This document shows positions 1-8,096 of a stretch of 64,000 bases of DNA, in pieces. The stretch is from VAZQ01 sp963785745 (GTDB lineage Bacteria > Pseudomonadota > Alphaproteobacteria > Rhizobiales > Xanthobacteraceae). The stretch covers positions 186,001 through 250,000 of the forward strand of contig CAWAWR010000016.1 in assembly GCA_963785745.1 (NCBI GenBank). The letters are read 5' to 3'. The notes beneath the pieces were generated by a model that was given only the letters and a program-made list of their open reading frames with translations, made no database searches and had not been told where the DNA came from. Made by a program: the position numbers and the translations under genes. Positions within the stretch are counted from its first letter, which is position 1, and each line of letters opens with the position of its first letter.

Positions 1-431
1 CGTTGCCGCCCATGCCACCCATGCCACCGCCGCCGCCCATTCCACCGCCGCCACCGCCGCCGCCCATTCCACCGCCACCGCCGCCGCCGCCCATTCCACC
101 GCCGCCACCCATTCCACCGCCGCCGCCGCCGCCACCCATTCCACCGCCACCACCGCCGCCGCCCATTCCACCGCCGCCACCGCCGCCGCCCATTCCGCCG
201 CCGCCACCGCCCATGCCGCCCCCCGCCACCGCCCATGCCGCCGCCACCACCCATGCCACCGCCGCCACCCATTCCGCCCATGCCCGCCTCGGCAACGACA
301 ATGTTTTCAGAGGATTGGGCTGGCGCGCCGGCTGTCGTGTCGGTCGACGACTGTGCGGCGTACGCACCTGGCGCGGTTGCCATTCCTGCGATGCCAATTC
401 CTGCCAGGGTGCCGAGGACGATGCGGTTCAT
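1..431 (-). CDS. Secreted Gly/Met-repeat protein (3' end outside window, frame broken at C6 tract)
   Basis: Reading leftward from ATG at 431, the first about 25 residues form a signal peptide ending near Ala-Tyr-Ala, followed by a short Ser/Thr/Ala linker. The rest is almost pure glycine with periodic methionines, mostly units of eight Gly and one Met (27 nt). A GGAGAG ribosome site lies about 6 nt before the ATG. All Met codons from 429 to 234 share one frame and all those from 214 to 11 share another, so one extra base lies between 215 and 233, most likely in the six-C run at 219-224. The family is not recognised; low-complexity Gly-rich exported proteins of this kind usually have a structural or surface role. 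The C-terminus is off the left edge. Confidence 0.6.
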   Translation of the reverse strand, partial: MNRIVLGTLAGIGIAGMATAPGAYAAQSSTDTTAGAPAQSSENIVVAEAGMGGMGGGGGMGGGGGMGGGGGRHGRWRRRNGRRRWRRWNGRRRWWRWNGWRRRRRWNGWRRWNGRRRRWRWNGRRRWRRWNGRRRWHGWHGRQ

Positions 432-605
432 GCGAACTCTCCGTTGTGGTACGACGCGATTTTGGCCGACCTCGGTTGGTGATAACACACGTGCGCCATG
501 CGCGAATACTGGAATACCCCCACGCTGGCCGCGGTGCGAACGTCGCAACTGTAGATTTTTATGGCGTCCGCTTGCGCCTCTGAGGGAGTAGTGAAGCCGG
601 CGAAT

Positions 606-1388
606 TCACGCCCGCGCGCGCTCGACCTCGTCCTTGAGGTGCTCCCAGATGCCGTAGACGATCCGGCCGTAGCGCGGGTCGTTGCGCAGCTCGAGCACGT
701 TGCGGGGGCGTTCGAGGCTGACGTCGATGATCATCTTGGTGCGGCCGGGGCTCGCGGTCATGACCATGATCTTGTCGGCAAGCGTCACCGCCTCGTCGAC
801 GCTGTGGGTAATGAAGACGACGGTCTTTTTGTCCACCTCCCAGATGCGCAGCAATTCCTGCTGCAGGATGGTGCGGTTCTGCTCGTCGAGCGCCGAGAAC
901 GGCTCGTCCATCAGCAGCACTTCCGGATCGTTGGCGAAGGCGCGCGCGATCGACACGCGCTGGCGCATGCCGCCGGAAAGCTGGTGCGGATAGAGCTTGG
1001 CGAAGCGCGTCAGACCGGTGCGGTCGAGCCACGCCGACACCGACGACTTGATTTGATCCGCCGGCGCCTTGCGCATGCGCAGCCCATAGGCGGCATTGTC
1101 CCACACCGTCATCCAGGGAAAGATCGAGTCGCCCTGGAAGATCATCGAATATTGCGGGCGGCCGGGTTTCGGCTGTGCGATCTCGACTTCGCCGCTGGTG
1201 ACGGTTTCGAGCCCGCCGAGGATGCGCAGCATCGTGGTCTTGCCGCAGCCCGACGGGCCGACGATGGCGAAGAAGGTGCCTTCCTCGATGTCGATCGACA
1301 CGTCGTCGACCGCAATCAGGCCTTGGAAGCGTTTGATCAGGTGCTTGATCCGGATCTTGGCCGGCCGCTTTCCTTGCGCCGCGGTCAT
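606..1388 (-). CDS. ABC transporter ATP-binding protein, nitrate/sulfonate/taurine (SsuB/TauB) type
   Basis: A 260-residue ABC ATPase that should energise the permease encoded just upstream. It has Walker A GPSGCGKTT around residues 44-52 with Lys50, a Q-loop near 85, the LSGGMRQR signature near 137-144, Walker B LLMDEP near 158-163 and an H-loop His near 195. The subfamily (NitT/TauT) is suggested by the IVGPSGCGKTTMLR stretch and by the partner permease; the substrate cannot be read from it. Its ATG overlaps the permease stop codon (ATGA), so the two are translationally coupled. It is the last gene of the operon. Confidence 0.93.
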   Translation of the reverse strand: MTAAQGKRPAKIRIKHLIKRFQGLIAVDDVSIDIEEGTFFAIVGPSGCGKTTMLRILGGLETVTSGEVEIAQPKPGRPQYSMIFQGDSIFPWMTVWDNAAYGLRMRKAPADQIKSSVSAWLDRTGLTRFAKLYPHQLSGGMRQRVSIARAFANDPEVLLMDEPFSALDEQNRTILQQELLRIWEVDKKTVVFITHSVDEAVTLADKIMVMTASPGRTKMIIDVSLERPRNVLELRNDPRYGRIVYGIWEHLKDEVERARA

Positions 1389-2242
1389 CAGACGTCCGGC
1401 TTCCAGCGGATGACCCAGCGCTCAACCTCACGCAACAGGAATGTAACGGCGAAGCCGATCAGCGCGATCGTGAACAGCCCGACATACATCTTGGGCACGG
1501 CGAAGATTTCCCAGGCGCTCCAGATCATGTAGCCGATGCCGCTCTTGGCGCCGACCATCTCGGTGACCGCGATCAGGATCAGCGCGATGCCGGCGCTGAG
1601 CTTCACGCCGGTCATGATGAAGGGCAGCGCGCCGGGCAGGGCGATGGTGCGGAAGGTGTCCCACTTGCTCGCCTTGAAGCTTTTGCCGACGTCGAGATAG
1701 ATCTGGTTGATCTGCAGCACGCCTGCGGTCGCGTTGATCGCGATCGGAAAGAATACGCCGATCGCGACCATCACCACCTTGGACATCTCGCCGAGCCCGA
1801 AGATCAGCAAGATGAACGGGAGGAGTGCACTTTTCGGGATCGGGAAGGTGGCGGAGATCAGCGGATCGATCAGCGCGCGCATCGGCCGCGAGATGCCCAT
1901 GCTGATGCCGATGATGACCGCCGGGATGCCGCCGAGCAGGAACCCGAGCGCGATCCGTTGCATGCTGATCGCCACATGCTCGACCAGTTCGCCGGAGCGG
2001 GTGAGCTCAATGAGCACGCCGATGATCGTCGACGGCGCCGGAAAGAACCGCACGTCGATGAGCCCAAAGCGTGCGGCAAGCTCCCACGCAAGCAGCAGTC
2101 CGAGCGGCGATCCGATGCTCATCAGCCGCTCGCGGCGCCGGGCGGAAAGCCGCAACGTCTCGCCGACGTCGACGACCTCGGCGGCCTTCGACGCGGCGGG
2201 GCGCTCCGCCGACGTGGCGGTGGCGCGGTCCTGCGCGGTCAT
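1388..2242 (-). CDS. ABC transporter permease, NitT/TauT (SsuC) type
   Basis: A 284-residue inner-membrane permease with about six hydrophobic segments. A BPD_transp_1 domain covers the last 200 residues, including the EAA-type cytoplasmic loop around 'SKWDTFRTIALPGALPFI'. The N-terminus has a 35-residue polar, Ala/Arg-rich extension. The ATG at 2242 is chosen because the sequence before it is low-quality and because of its close spacing to the preceding gene (34 nt after that stop). It works with the ATPase that overlaps its 3' end. The nearest upstream gene encodes a Bug/TctC binding protein, not the usual NitT/TauT periplasmic protein. Confidence 0.93.
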   Translation of the reverse strand: MTAQDRATATSAERPAASKAAEVVDVGETLRLSARRRERLMSIGSPLGLLLAWELAARFGLIDVRFFPAPSTIIGVLIELTRSGELVEHVAISMQRIALGFLLGGIPAVIIGISMGISRPMRALIDPLISATFPIPKSALLPFILLIFGLGEMSKVVMVAIGVFFPIAINATAGVLQINQIYLDVGKSFKASKWDTFRTIALPGALPFIMTGVKLSAGIALILIAVTEMVGAKSGIGYMIWSAWEIFAVPKMYVGLFTIALIGFAVTFLLREVERWVIRWKPDV

Positions 2243-2276
2243 CTCCGGTTCTCCCTGCCTGCGTTCATAGCGCGGG

Positions 2277-3299
2277 TTACCGGCTGGTGGTGACCTTTTT
2301 TCCGTCCTCCAATGCGGTCCGGGCGCGCGCGATGACCGGCTCCGGTATCGCATAGATGCGCTCGATCAGCTTGCCGATCTCCTCGCCGCGCATGCTGTCG
2401 GCCTCCAGATGCTGCTTCTTGGCATCGGCGAGATATTCCGGATCCTTCATTGCCGCCTCGAACGCCCGCCGCAGCACCGCGACGCGCTCCGCCGGCACGC
2501 CCGGCGGCGCGACCACGGGATAGGCCATGTCCTGCCGCGCGAAGATCAGTTCCAGCACGCCGCGCTCGAAATCGGTCTTGGCATAATCCATCACCAGCGG
2601 CGTCGCCCCCATGTCGGGATGCTTCTTCATCCCGAGCTGCACCAGCACGTTGATCCGCTTGCCCGTGATCCATTCCGGCCGTCCGGCGGTGATGCTGCTC
2701 CACGACACGCCGGCGGTGCCGTCGGCTTCGCCGCGCTCGACCGCCAGCAGGAAGTCGGTCGCGCCGGGATAGCCGGTGACGACCTTGAATTTCGTGCCCA
2801 GCACGCCGTTGAGGATGTAAGGGAAGATGACGCTGTCGGCGCCCGAGCCGGTGCCGGCGACGATCATCTCGCGCTGGCGGGCGTCGTCGAGGGTCTTGAA
2901 CGGCCGCGTGTGCCAGGACAGCACCATGCTGACGTCGGAGGTGAGGCTGCCGATCCAGTTGAACTTGCGGGCGTCGTACTGGATGCCGGTGCCATCGAGC
3001 AACGGCTGCATCGCGAGCCCGCGCGCGAACATGCCGATGGTGTTCCCGTCCTTCGGTGCGGTGTTGAACAGGAAGTTTGCGGCGCGCAGGCTTCCGGCGC
3101 CGGCCATGTTCTGCGGGACCACCGTGGGATTGCCGGGCAGGTGCTTGCCGAGATGGCGCGCCAGGGTGCGCATATAGATGTCGTAGCTGGCGCCCGGCGG
3201 ATAGCCGACCACCAGATTGACGGTTTGCGCAGCGACGGGCGTGCAGGCGAGGGCGGAGACGATCAGAGCGGCGAGCGCCGGTTTCATTGTTATTGTCAT
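2277..3299 (-). CDS. Bug/TctC-family periplasmic substrate-binding protein
   Basis: About 340 residues: a signal peptide ending in Thr-Pro-Val-Ala-Ala-Gln, then a Bug (TTT-type) solute-binding fold. Family marks are 'VVGYPPGASYDIYMR' at the first ligand loop, 'VVPQNMAGAGSLRAANFL', and 'GYPGATDFLLAVERGE' in the second lobe. Known Bug proteins bind carboxylates such as citrate, nicotinate or aromatic acids; the ligand here is unknown. The start at 3299 (MTITMKPAL) has a GAGG about 10 nt upstream, and a second ATG lies at 3287. It sits 34 nt before the ABC permease on the same strand, and no TctA/TctB membrane partner is in the window. Confidence 0.9.
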   Translation of the reverse strand: MTITMKPALAALIVSALACTPVAAQTVNLVVGYPPGASYDIYMRTLARHLGKHLPGNPTVVPQNMAGAGSLRAANFLFNTAPKDGNTIGMFARGLAMQPLLDGTGIQYDARKFNWIGSLTSDVSMVLSWHTRPFKTLDDARQREMIVAGTGSGADSVIFPYILNGVLGTKFKVVTGYPGATDFLLAVERGEADGTAGVSWSSITAGRPEWITGKRINVLVQLGMKKHPDMGATPLVMDYAKTDFERGVLELIFARQDMAYPVVAPPGVPAERVAVLRRAFEAAMKDPEYLADAKKQHLEADSMRGEEIGKLIERIYAIPEPVIARARTALEDGKKVTTSR

Positions 3300-3348
3300 C
3301 GGAAGCCTCGTTGGATGCCGGCATTCTACCGCACCGGTCATGCGGCCT

Positions 3349-4365
3349 TCATGAGAGCGATTGACGCACCGCCGGCATCACCTTGCGGACGAACAGGTCG
3401 ATCGAGCCGAGCGCCTCCGCGAGACTCATGTCGCCGAACACGAACTGCCCGACCGAATAATTGGCGCCGGATTCGGCAAGCTGCGCACTCAGCATTTTGA
3501 TGCAGGTCTCGGGCGTGCCCGCGACGCCGCGCCCGCCGTCCATGATCTCGTCAAATTCGCGCGCGCGTTCGCCCTGGGTCGGCACGGTGCCGTGCTTGCG
3601 CCACAGATGATGGAAGCTGTCGTGCCATTTCTTGTAGGCGCGGCTCGCCAACGCCCGCGCGGCCGCATCGGTGTCGGCGACGACGATGAAACGGCCGAGT
3701 CCGAGTTTCGCCAGCGGCTTGTCGCCGTGCGCGTCCTTCCAGGCGGCGCGGTAGCTGTCGGTGAGCTCGCGCGTCTCCGCGCTGGTCGAGAGCGAAACGA
3801 AATTGTGGCCGTTGCGCGCCGCGCGCGCCGCGCTTTCGGCGGTCGCGGCGCCGATCCAGATCGGCGGATGCGGCTTCTGGAGCGGTTCGAGCTCCATCGG
3901 CACATTGTCGAATGAGAAGAACTTGCCCTGAAAGTTCACTGCTTTCTGCGTCAGGCCCTGCATCATGACCTGCCGCGTTTCCTCGTAGCGCGCCACGCGC
4001 TCGGCCGGATCGATGCCGAAGCCCTTGGTTTCGAGCGGTGAGATGCCGCGGCCGATGCCGACCTGCATGCGGCCGCCGCTCATCTGGTCGAGCATGCAGA
4101 TCTCTTCGGTGATGCGCAGCGGATGGTAGAGCGGCAGCGTGTAAACCAGCGGGCCGAACCGGAGCTGCTTGGTGCGCTGCGCCACGCCGGCGAGATAGAC
4201 CGCCGGGGAGGCGGCGAGGCCGAGCGGCGTCGCGTGGTGCTCGGCGACGTGGTAGCAGTAGAAGCCGGCGCGGTCGTAGGCTTCGACGATCTTGAAGCGG
4301 TCGTCGTAGAATTGCTGCAGCGGCACGCCGCTCGCGTCGACGTGGTCGAAAATCCCGAATTCCAT
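3349..4365 (-). CDS. LLM-class flavin-dependent oxidoreductase (luciferase-like monooxygenase)
   Basis: A 338-residue bacterial luciferase-like TIM-barrel protein. Recognisable parts are the N-terminal 'EFGIFDHVDASG' strand, 'YHVAEHHATPLG' (the EHH motif near residues 40-44), 'RFGPLVYTLPLYHPLRITEE' and 'GGRMQVGIGRG'. Such enzymes use reduced FMN and O2 to hydroxylate or cleave organic substrates. The gene is complete, starts at ATG 4365 behind a G-rich stretch, and ends 50 nt before the Bug protein gene on the same strand, so it may share an operon with the transporter. The substrate is not predictable. Confidence 0.9.
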   Translation of the reverse strand: MEFGIFDHVDASGVPLQQFYDDRFKIVEAYDRAGFYCYHVAEHHATPLGLAASPAVYLAGVAQRTKQLRFGPLVYTLPLYHPLRITEEICMLDQMSGGRMQVGIGRGISPLETKGFGIDPAERVARYEETRQVMMQGLTQKAVNFQGKFFSFDNVPMELEPLQKPHPPIWIGAATAESAARAARNGHNFVSLSTSAETRELTDSYRAAWKDAHGDKPLAKLGLGRFIVVADTDAAARALASRAYKKWHDSFHHLWRKHGTVPTQGERAREFDEIMDGGRGVAGTPETCIKMLSAQLAESGANYSVGQFVFGDMSLAEALGSIDLFVRKVMPAVRQSLS

Positions 4366-4445
4366 CCTTGGGCCCCCGTTTGAGGCGAGAGTGTTTCAGG
4401 GCATGACCGGCGGCGTCAACCGGCGGCAGCCCGAAGGGAGGTCTC

Positions 4446-5462
4446 ATGCGATGCTGCTGTAGCCTGCCGATCGTCGTCGCAGCGGCAACGCTCGTTGCGG
4501 AGCCCGCGGGAGCGCAGACGGTCGAGGATTTCTACCGGGGCAAGACGGTCAATTTCTACATCGGCAATACGGTCGGCGGCGGCTACGACCTCTACGGCCG
4601 GTTCATCGCGATGCATCTCGGCCGCTATCTTCCGGGACGTCCGAACGTCGTGCCGGTCAATATGCCGGGCGCGGGCGGCCTCACGATGGCGGGCTGGCTC
4701 TATCGGAGCGCGCCGCGCGATGGCACCGCCATCGCCATTGCCTCGCAGGTGCTGCCGATCGAGCAGGCGCTCGGGGCGCCAAGCGTGCAATACGATGCGC
4801 GCCGGCTGTCGTGGATCGGCCGCGCCGCGCCGGTGGTCGAGGTGAGCTACACCTGGCATACGTCGAAGACGCGCACGCTCGAAGACGCGCGTCAGCGCGA
4901 GACCGTGATGGGCGGCATCAATCCGACCTCGAACACGGTGACGTATCTGCGGCTGCTCAATTCGCTCGCCGGCACGCGCTTCAAGATCATCAACGGCTAT
5001 CCCGGCACGACCGAGATGCATATCGCCATGGAGCGCGGCGAAACCGAGGGAGCGACCAAGACCTGGGAGGCGTTCAAGGCCGACAACGGCGATTGGCTGC
5101 GCGACAAGAAGGTCAACATGCTGGTGCAATATGCGCTAATGGCCTCGCCGGAGCTTCCCGGCGTGCCGCTGATGAGCGACCTCGGACGGAGCGAGGACGA
5201 CCGGCAAGTGCTGCGCTTCTATATGTCCGGCAACGAGCTCGGCCGCGCGATCGTGACCGCGCCGGATGTTCCGCCGGAGCGGCTCGCGGCCCTGCGTACG
5301 GCCTTGATGACCATGCTCAGGGATCCGGAATTCCTCGCCGAGGCGAAGAAGCGCAAGGTCGAGATCGGCCCGATGCCGGGGCAGGACGTGCAAAAGCTGG
5401 TCGATGACATCCTGAACGTGTCGCCGGCCATGATCGCCGCCGCCAAAAAAGCGCGCGAGTAG
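4446..5462 (+). CDS. Bug/TctC-family periplasmic substrate-binding protein
   Basis: 338 residues with a signal peptide ending near Pro-Ala-Gly-Ala-Gln at residue 24, then the Bug fold: 'YIGNTVGGGYDLYGRFIA', 'VVPVNMPGAGGLTMAGWLY' and 'GYPGTTEMHIAMERGETEG'. A GGGAGG ribosome site precedes the ATG. It is the only rightward gene in the first 11 kb and is divergent from the LLM gene, so it probably has its own promoter in the 80-nt gap. It resembles the Bug protein at 2277-3299 more than the two at 7030-7998 and 12129-13109, sharing the residue patterns G-G/A-S/G-YD-I/L-Y and W-H-T. Confidence 0.9.
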   Translation: MRCCCSLPIVVAAATLVAEPAGAQTVEDFYRGKTVNFYIGNTVGGGYDLYGRFIAMHLGRYLPGRPNVVPVNMPGAGGLTMAGWLYRSAPRDGTAIAIASQVLPIEQALGAPSVQYDARRLSWIGRAAPVVEVSYTWHTSKTRTLEDARQRETVMGGINPTSNTVTYLRLLNSLAGTRFKIINGYPGTTEMHIAMERGETEGATKTWEAFKADNGDWLRDKKVNMLVQYALMASPELPGVPLMSDLGRSEDDRQVLRFYMSGNELGRAIVTAPDVPPERLAALRTALMTMLRDPEFLAEAKKRKVEIGPMPGQDVQKLVDDILNVSPAMIAAAKKARE

Positions 5463-5465
5463 CGA

Positions 5466-6253
5466 TCAGGCGGGGACGCTGGCGCGCGCCGCGTCGCACT
5501 GGTCGCAGCCGGCGCTCGCCGCGTGCAGGAACAGCAGTGGATCGCGCGTCAGGCTTTCGACCGCGACATTGACGATGTCCTGCGCGCGCGCGAGGCGCGC
5601 GTCGGCGTGCCCGACGCGGCCTTCGGCCTGCAGCCGACGCGACCGCAGCCAGTCGTCCGCCAGCGAAAAGCGCTCGCAGCAATGGTCGTTCTCGCCGTAA
5701 TCGATCCGGACCGGGCGACCGTCCCAGAGCACCGTGCAGTGCTTCGGCACGCGATACGGCACGCCCGCGAGGATTTCCGCCAGGTGCAAGGTCGTGTCCT
5801 CGGAATGGCTGCAGCCGAGCAGCAGCACCTGTCCGTCAAGGTCATGCACGCGGCCGACCGGGCTTGCCGCGATGTGCGGCGGAATCGGCAGCGGATCGGC
5901 GGTGATCGCCGCCGCGTGCGGCCCGATCGCCGCGAAGGCAGCGGGATGGTTGCTGCGCGCGACGCCGGGAAGCCGCCAGAACGTATCCGCGACGACGCCG
6001 AGATCCGGTGCGGATCGCGAGCTTGCCGGGTCGAACGGCGCGTCGTCATCGTCGGTCATCGACGGCATCACCAGCGTGCCGTCCGGACCGAGCGCGCTCG
6101 CGCAGCGCCTCGATCAGGCCGAGCGGCCCGCCTTCGACCGGGCGCACGGCGCGGAAAGAGGTGTGAACCAGCAGCACGCCGCCAGCTTTGACTCCGAGCG
6201 CGCGAAGCTGGTCGGTGATGGCGGCTTTGCTGAGCTCGTTCGGCGCTGACCAA
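5466..6253 (-). pseudogene. Aminoglycoside N(3)-acetyltransferase-like gene, frameshifted and lacking a start
   Basis: Two reading frames together make an Antibiotic_NAT (AAC(3)) protein. The N-terminal part (about 6249 to 6105) has 'LRALGVKAGGVLLVHTSF' and 'GGPLGLIEALR'. The C-terminal part (about 6100 to 5466) has 'GVVADTFWRLPGVARS', 'GPHAAAITADPLP' and 'LGCSHSEDTTLHLAEI', as in the family. Near 6100 one extra base in CTGCGCGAGCGCGCTCGG separates them. The N-terminal frame has no ATG, GTG or TTG before the conserved region; a TTG at 6253 is out of phase by one more base. AAC(3) enzymes acetylate aminoglycosides, but many environmental members have unknown substrates. As read, no full-length product can be made. 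Confidence 0.72.
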
Positions 6254-6263
6254 GCGGGGGATC

Positions 6264-6998
6264 TTACTTGTGCGGCTCGCGCGGCGCCGACGCGGTCACC
6301 GCCGCATTGAGCGTCGCCGAATAGGCCGAGGCGCTCGCCGGGTCCATGCGGCTGCCGAATTTCAGGAACTCCTTGATTCCTTGCAGCGGCACCGCCGAGC
6401 GGCTGAGCAGGTTCTGCGAGAACGCCTCCGCTTCGCTTTGAAGCTGAGCCGCCGGAATCACTTTGGTGACGACACCGAGCAATTCCGCGCGTTGCGCGCT
6501 GATCCGCTCGCGCGAATAGACGAGATAGGCGGCGGTCTTGTACGGCACGCGATTGATCAGCGCCCACATCACCAGCGTCGGTGCGATGTTGTGATTGAGC
6601 TCCGGCACCTGAAACACAGCGTCGTCGGCTGCCAGCGTCATGTCGCAGACGGTGGCGAGCGCACAACCGACCCCGAGCGCCTCGCCCTGGACGATCGCGA
6701 TGGTCGGCGCGCGCGCCTCCTTCACAGCTCCGTAGAGGGCGAGGGGCACTTCGGCGATCGGGTGGCGAAGCTGCAACGGGGTCATGGTGTCGCGGTCGAT
6801 CTTCGGCGCCTGGCGGCCCTTGCAGAAATTCGCGCCGTTGCCGCGCAGCCGGATCAGCTTGATCTCAGGCCCGACCTCACGCACCACGCGCGCAATCTCG
6901 CCGCCCATCTCGTTGGTGATGAGGTTGCCCTCGTCGGGGCGGTTGAGAACGATATCGAGGCAATCGTTCTTGGTCTCGAACAATACCGGTGATGTCAC
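6264..6998 (-). CDS. Enoyl-CoA hydratase/isomerase family protein
   Basis: A 244-residue crotonase-fold protein. Seen are 'LRGNGANFCKGR' (first oxyanion loop), 'VQGEALGVGCALATVCDMTLA' split over the second loop, and 'FQVPELNHNIAPT'. The usual GGGxEL is changed to LGVGCAL, so one of the two glutamates of classical hydratases is absent and the reaction may differ (isomerase, hydrolase or decarboxylase members exist). The GTG start at 6998 is chosen because an AAGGGGG ribosome site lies 6-12 nt upstream, while the longer frame adds an Arg/Ser-rich non-conserved leader. It lies between the AAC(3) remnant and a Bug gene on the same strand. Confidence 0.88.
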   Translation of the reverse strand: MTSPVLFETKNDCLDIVLNRPDEGNLITNEMGGEIARVVREVGPEIKLIRLRGNGANFCKGRQAPKIDRDTMTPLQLRHPIAEVPLALYGAVKEARAPTIAIVQGEALGVGCALATVCDMTLAADDAVFQVPELNHNIAPTLVMWALINRVPYKTAAYLVYSRERISAQRAELLGVVTKVIPAAQLQSEAEAFSQNLLSRSAVPLQGIKEFLKFGSRMDPASASAYSATLNAAVTASAPREPHK

Positions 6999-7029
6999 GC
7001 CGTCCCCCTTGCTGCTTCGCGCTCGCCGC

Positions 7030-7998
7030 TTACTGCGCCTTGATGCGCCCTTTCTCAATGACAGTCTTCCACTTCGGGACTTCCTCGACGATCCGCTTGC
7101 GGAAGTCGTCGGGGCCGCGGCCGGTGGCATGGAAGCCGGCCTTCAGCAGCCGGTCGCGTACGTCCTGCCTACGCACGACCTCGATCGTCGCCTTGGCGAT
7201 GCGGTCGACAATGTCTTTCGGCGTGCCCGCCGGTACCATCAGGCCCTGCCAGGTGTCGGCCAATGCCGCGGGAACGCCGGCCTCGACGATGGTCGGCACA
7301 TCCGGCAGCTCGGGCCAGCGTTCGCCGCCGCTGACGGCGAGCCCGATGAAGCTGCCGGCGTCGATCTGCGGCTTCGCAACCGAGATCGAGATCGACGCCA
7401 CGTCGACGGTCTTGCCGAGCAGCGCCTGCGCGGCGGGCGCGGCGCCCGCATAGGGAATGTGGACCATCTCGATGCCGGTGTTGAGCTTCAGCAGCTCGGC
7501 GGCGAGATGGGGCAGGGTGCCCGCGCCGGGCGTCGAATAGTTGAGCCCGCCCGCGCGCTTCTTGGCGTAGGCGATCAGCTCCTTGATCGATTTCACGCCG
7601 ATGTCCGGACGAACCGCGTAGATGACCGGAAAGGTCGTCACCTCGGCGACCGGGTCGAAATCCTTGATCGGATCGTAATAGACCTTCTCGTAGAGACTCG
7701 GGTTCACCGCATAGCCGGTCGCCGCCATCAGGATCGTGTAGCCGTCGGGCTTCTGGCGCGCGGCATAGCCGGTGCCGAGGCTGCCGCCGGCGCCGCCGCG
7801 GTTCTCCACCACGATCGGCTGGCCGAGCGCTTCCGCAAGCGGCTGCTGGATCGCGCGCACCACCACGTCATTGGCGCCGCCCGGCGCGAACGGCACCAGG
7901 ATGGTCACCGGCCGCTCGGGAAAGGCGGCCATGACGGGCAGACCAAGCAGGGTCGTGGCAGCAATCAGCAAGTAGCGGAGTGAATTCGCCTGTTTCAT
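7030..7998 (-). CDS. Bug/TctC-family periplasmic substrate-binding protein
   Basis: About 322 residues. An N-terminal signal (residues 1-25, ending near Met-Ala-Ala) is followed by 'PVTILVPFAPGGANDVVVRA', 'VVENRGGAGGSLGTGYAA', 'MVHIPYAGAAPAAQALLGK' and 'VPTIVEAGVP', all typical of classical Bug proteins. It binds an unknown, probably carboxylate, ligand in the periplasm. ATG 7998 (MKQANSLRY) is preferred over further-upstream codons because a basic n-region follows at once. It ends about 30 nt before the crotonase gene start, suggesting co-transcription. A degenerate palindrome lies just upstream. Confidence 0.92.
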   Translation of the reverse strand: MKQANSLRYLLIAATTLLGLPVMAAFPERPVTILVPFAPGGANDVVVRAIQQPLAEALGQPIVVENRGGAGGSLGTGYAARQKPDGYTILMAATGYAVNPSLYEKVYYDPIKDFDPVAEVTTFPVIYAVRPDIGVKSIKELIAYAKKRAGGLNYSTPGAGTLPHLAAELLKLNTGIEMVHIPYAGAAPAAQALLGKTVDVASISISVAKPQIDAGSFIGLAVSGGERWPELPDVPTIVEAGVPAALADTWQGLMVPAGTPKDIVDRIAKATIEVVRRQDVRDRLLKAGFHATGRGPDDFRKRIVEEVPKWKTVIEKGRIKAQ

Positions 7999-8025
7999 TT
8001 TTCGTCTGGTCCCGCGCTCCGTCCT

Positions 8026-8090
8026 TGTCATGCCCGGTCCGAAAAGGGCGTTCACGCCCGTCTTCGACGGGCTATGCGCCGGCCATGACG
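8026..8090. repeat. Degenerate CATGCCCGG-type intergenic palindrome (copy R1)
   Basis: The outer arms read GTCATGCCCGG at the left and CCGGCCATGACG at the right, with an inner hairpin GCCCGTC/GACGGGC around CTTC. It resembles the clearer copies at 10749, 45515 and 50675 and fills the gap between a Bug gene and the UbiD gene. It is the least conserved copy. Confidence 0.4.
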
Positions 8091-8096
8091 ACCTCG

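Noticed and set aside
1..240. Possible CRISPR-like array at the left edge
   Set aside because: The short units are tandem Gly codons without spacers.
3..482. Rightward open frame made of Pro-Pro-Ile repeats
   Set aside because: It is the complement of the Gly/Met repeat gene, which has a signal peptide and a ribosome site on the other strand.
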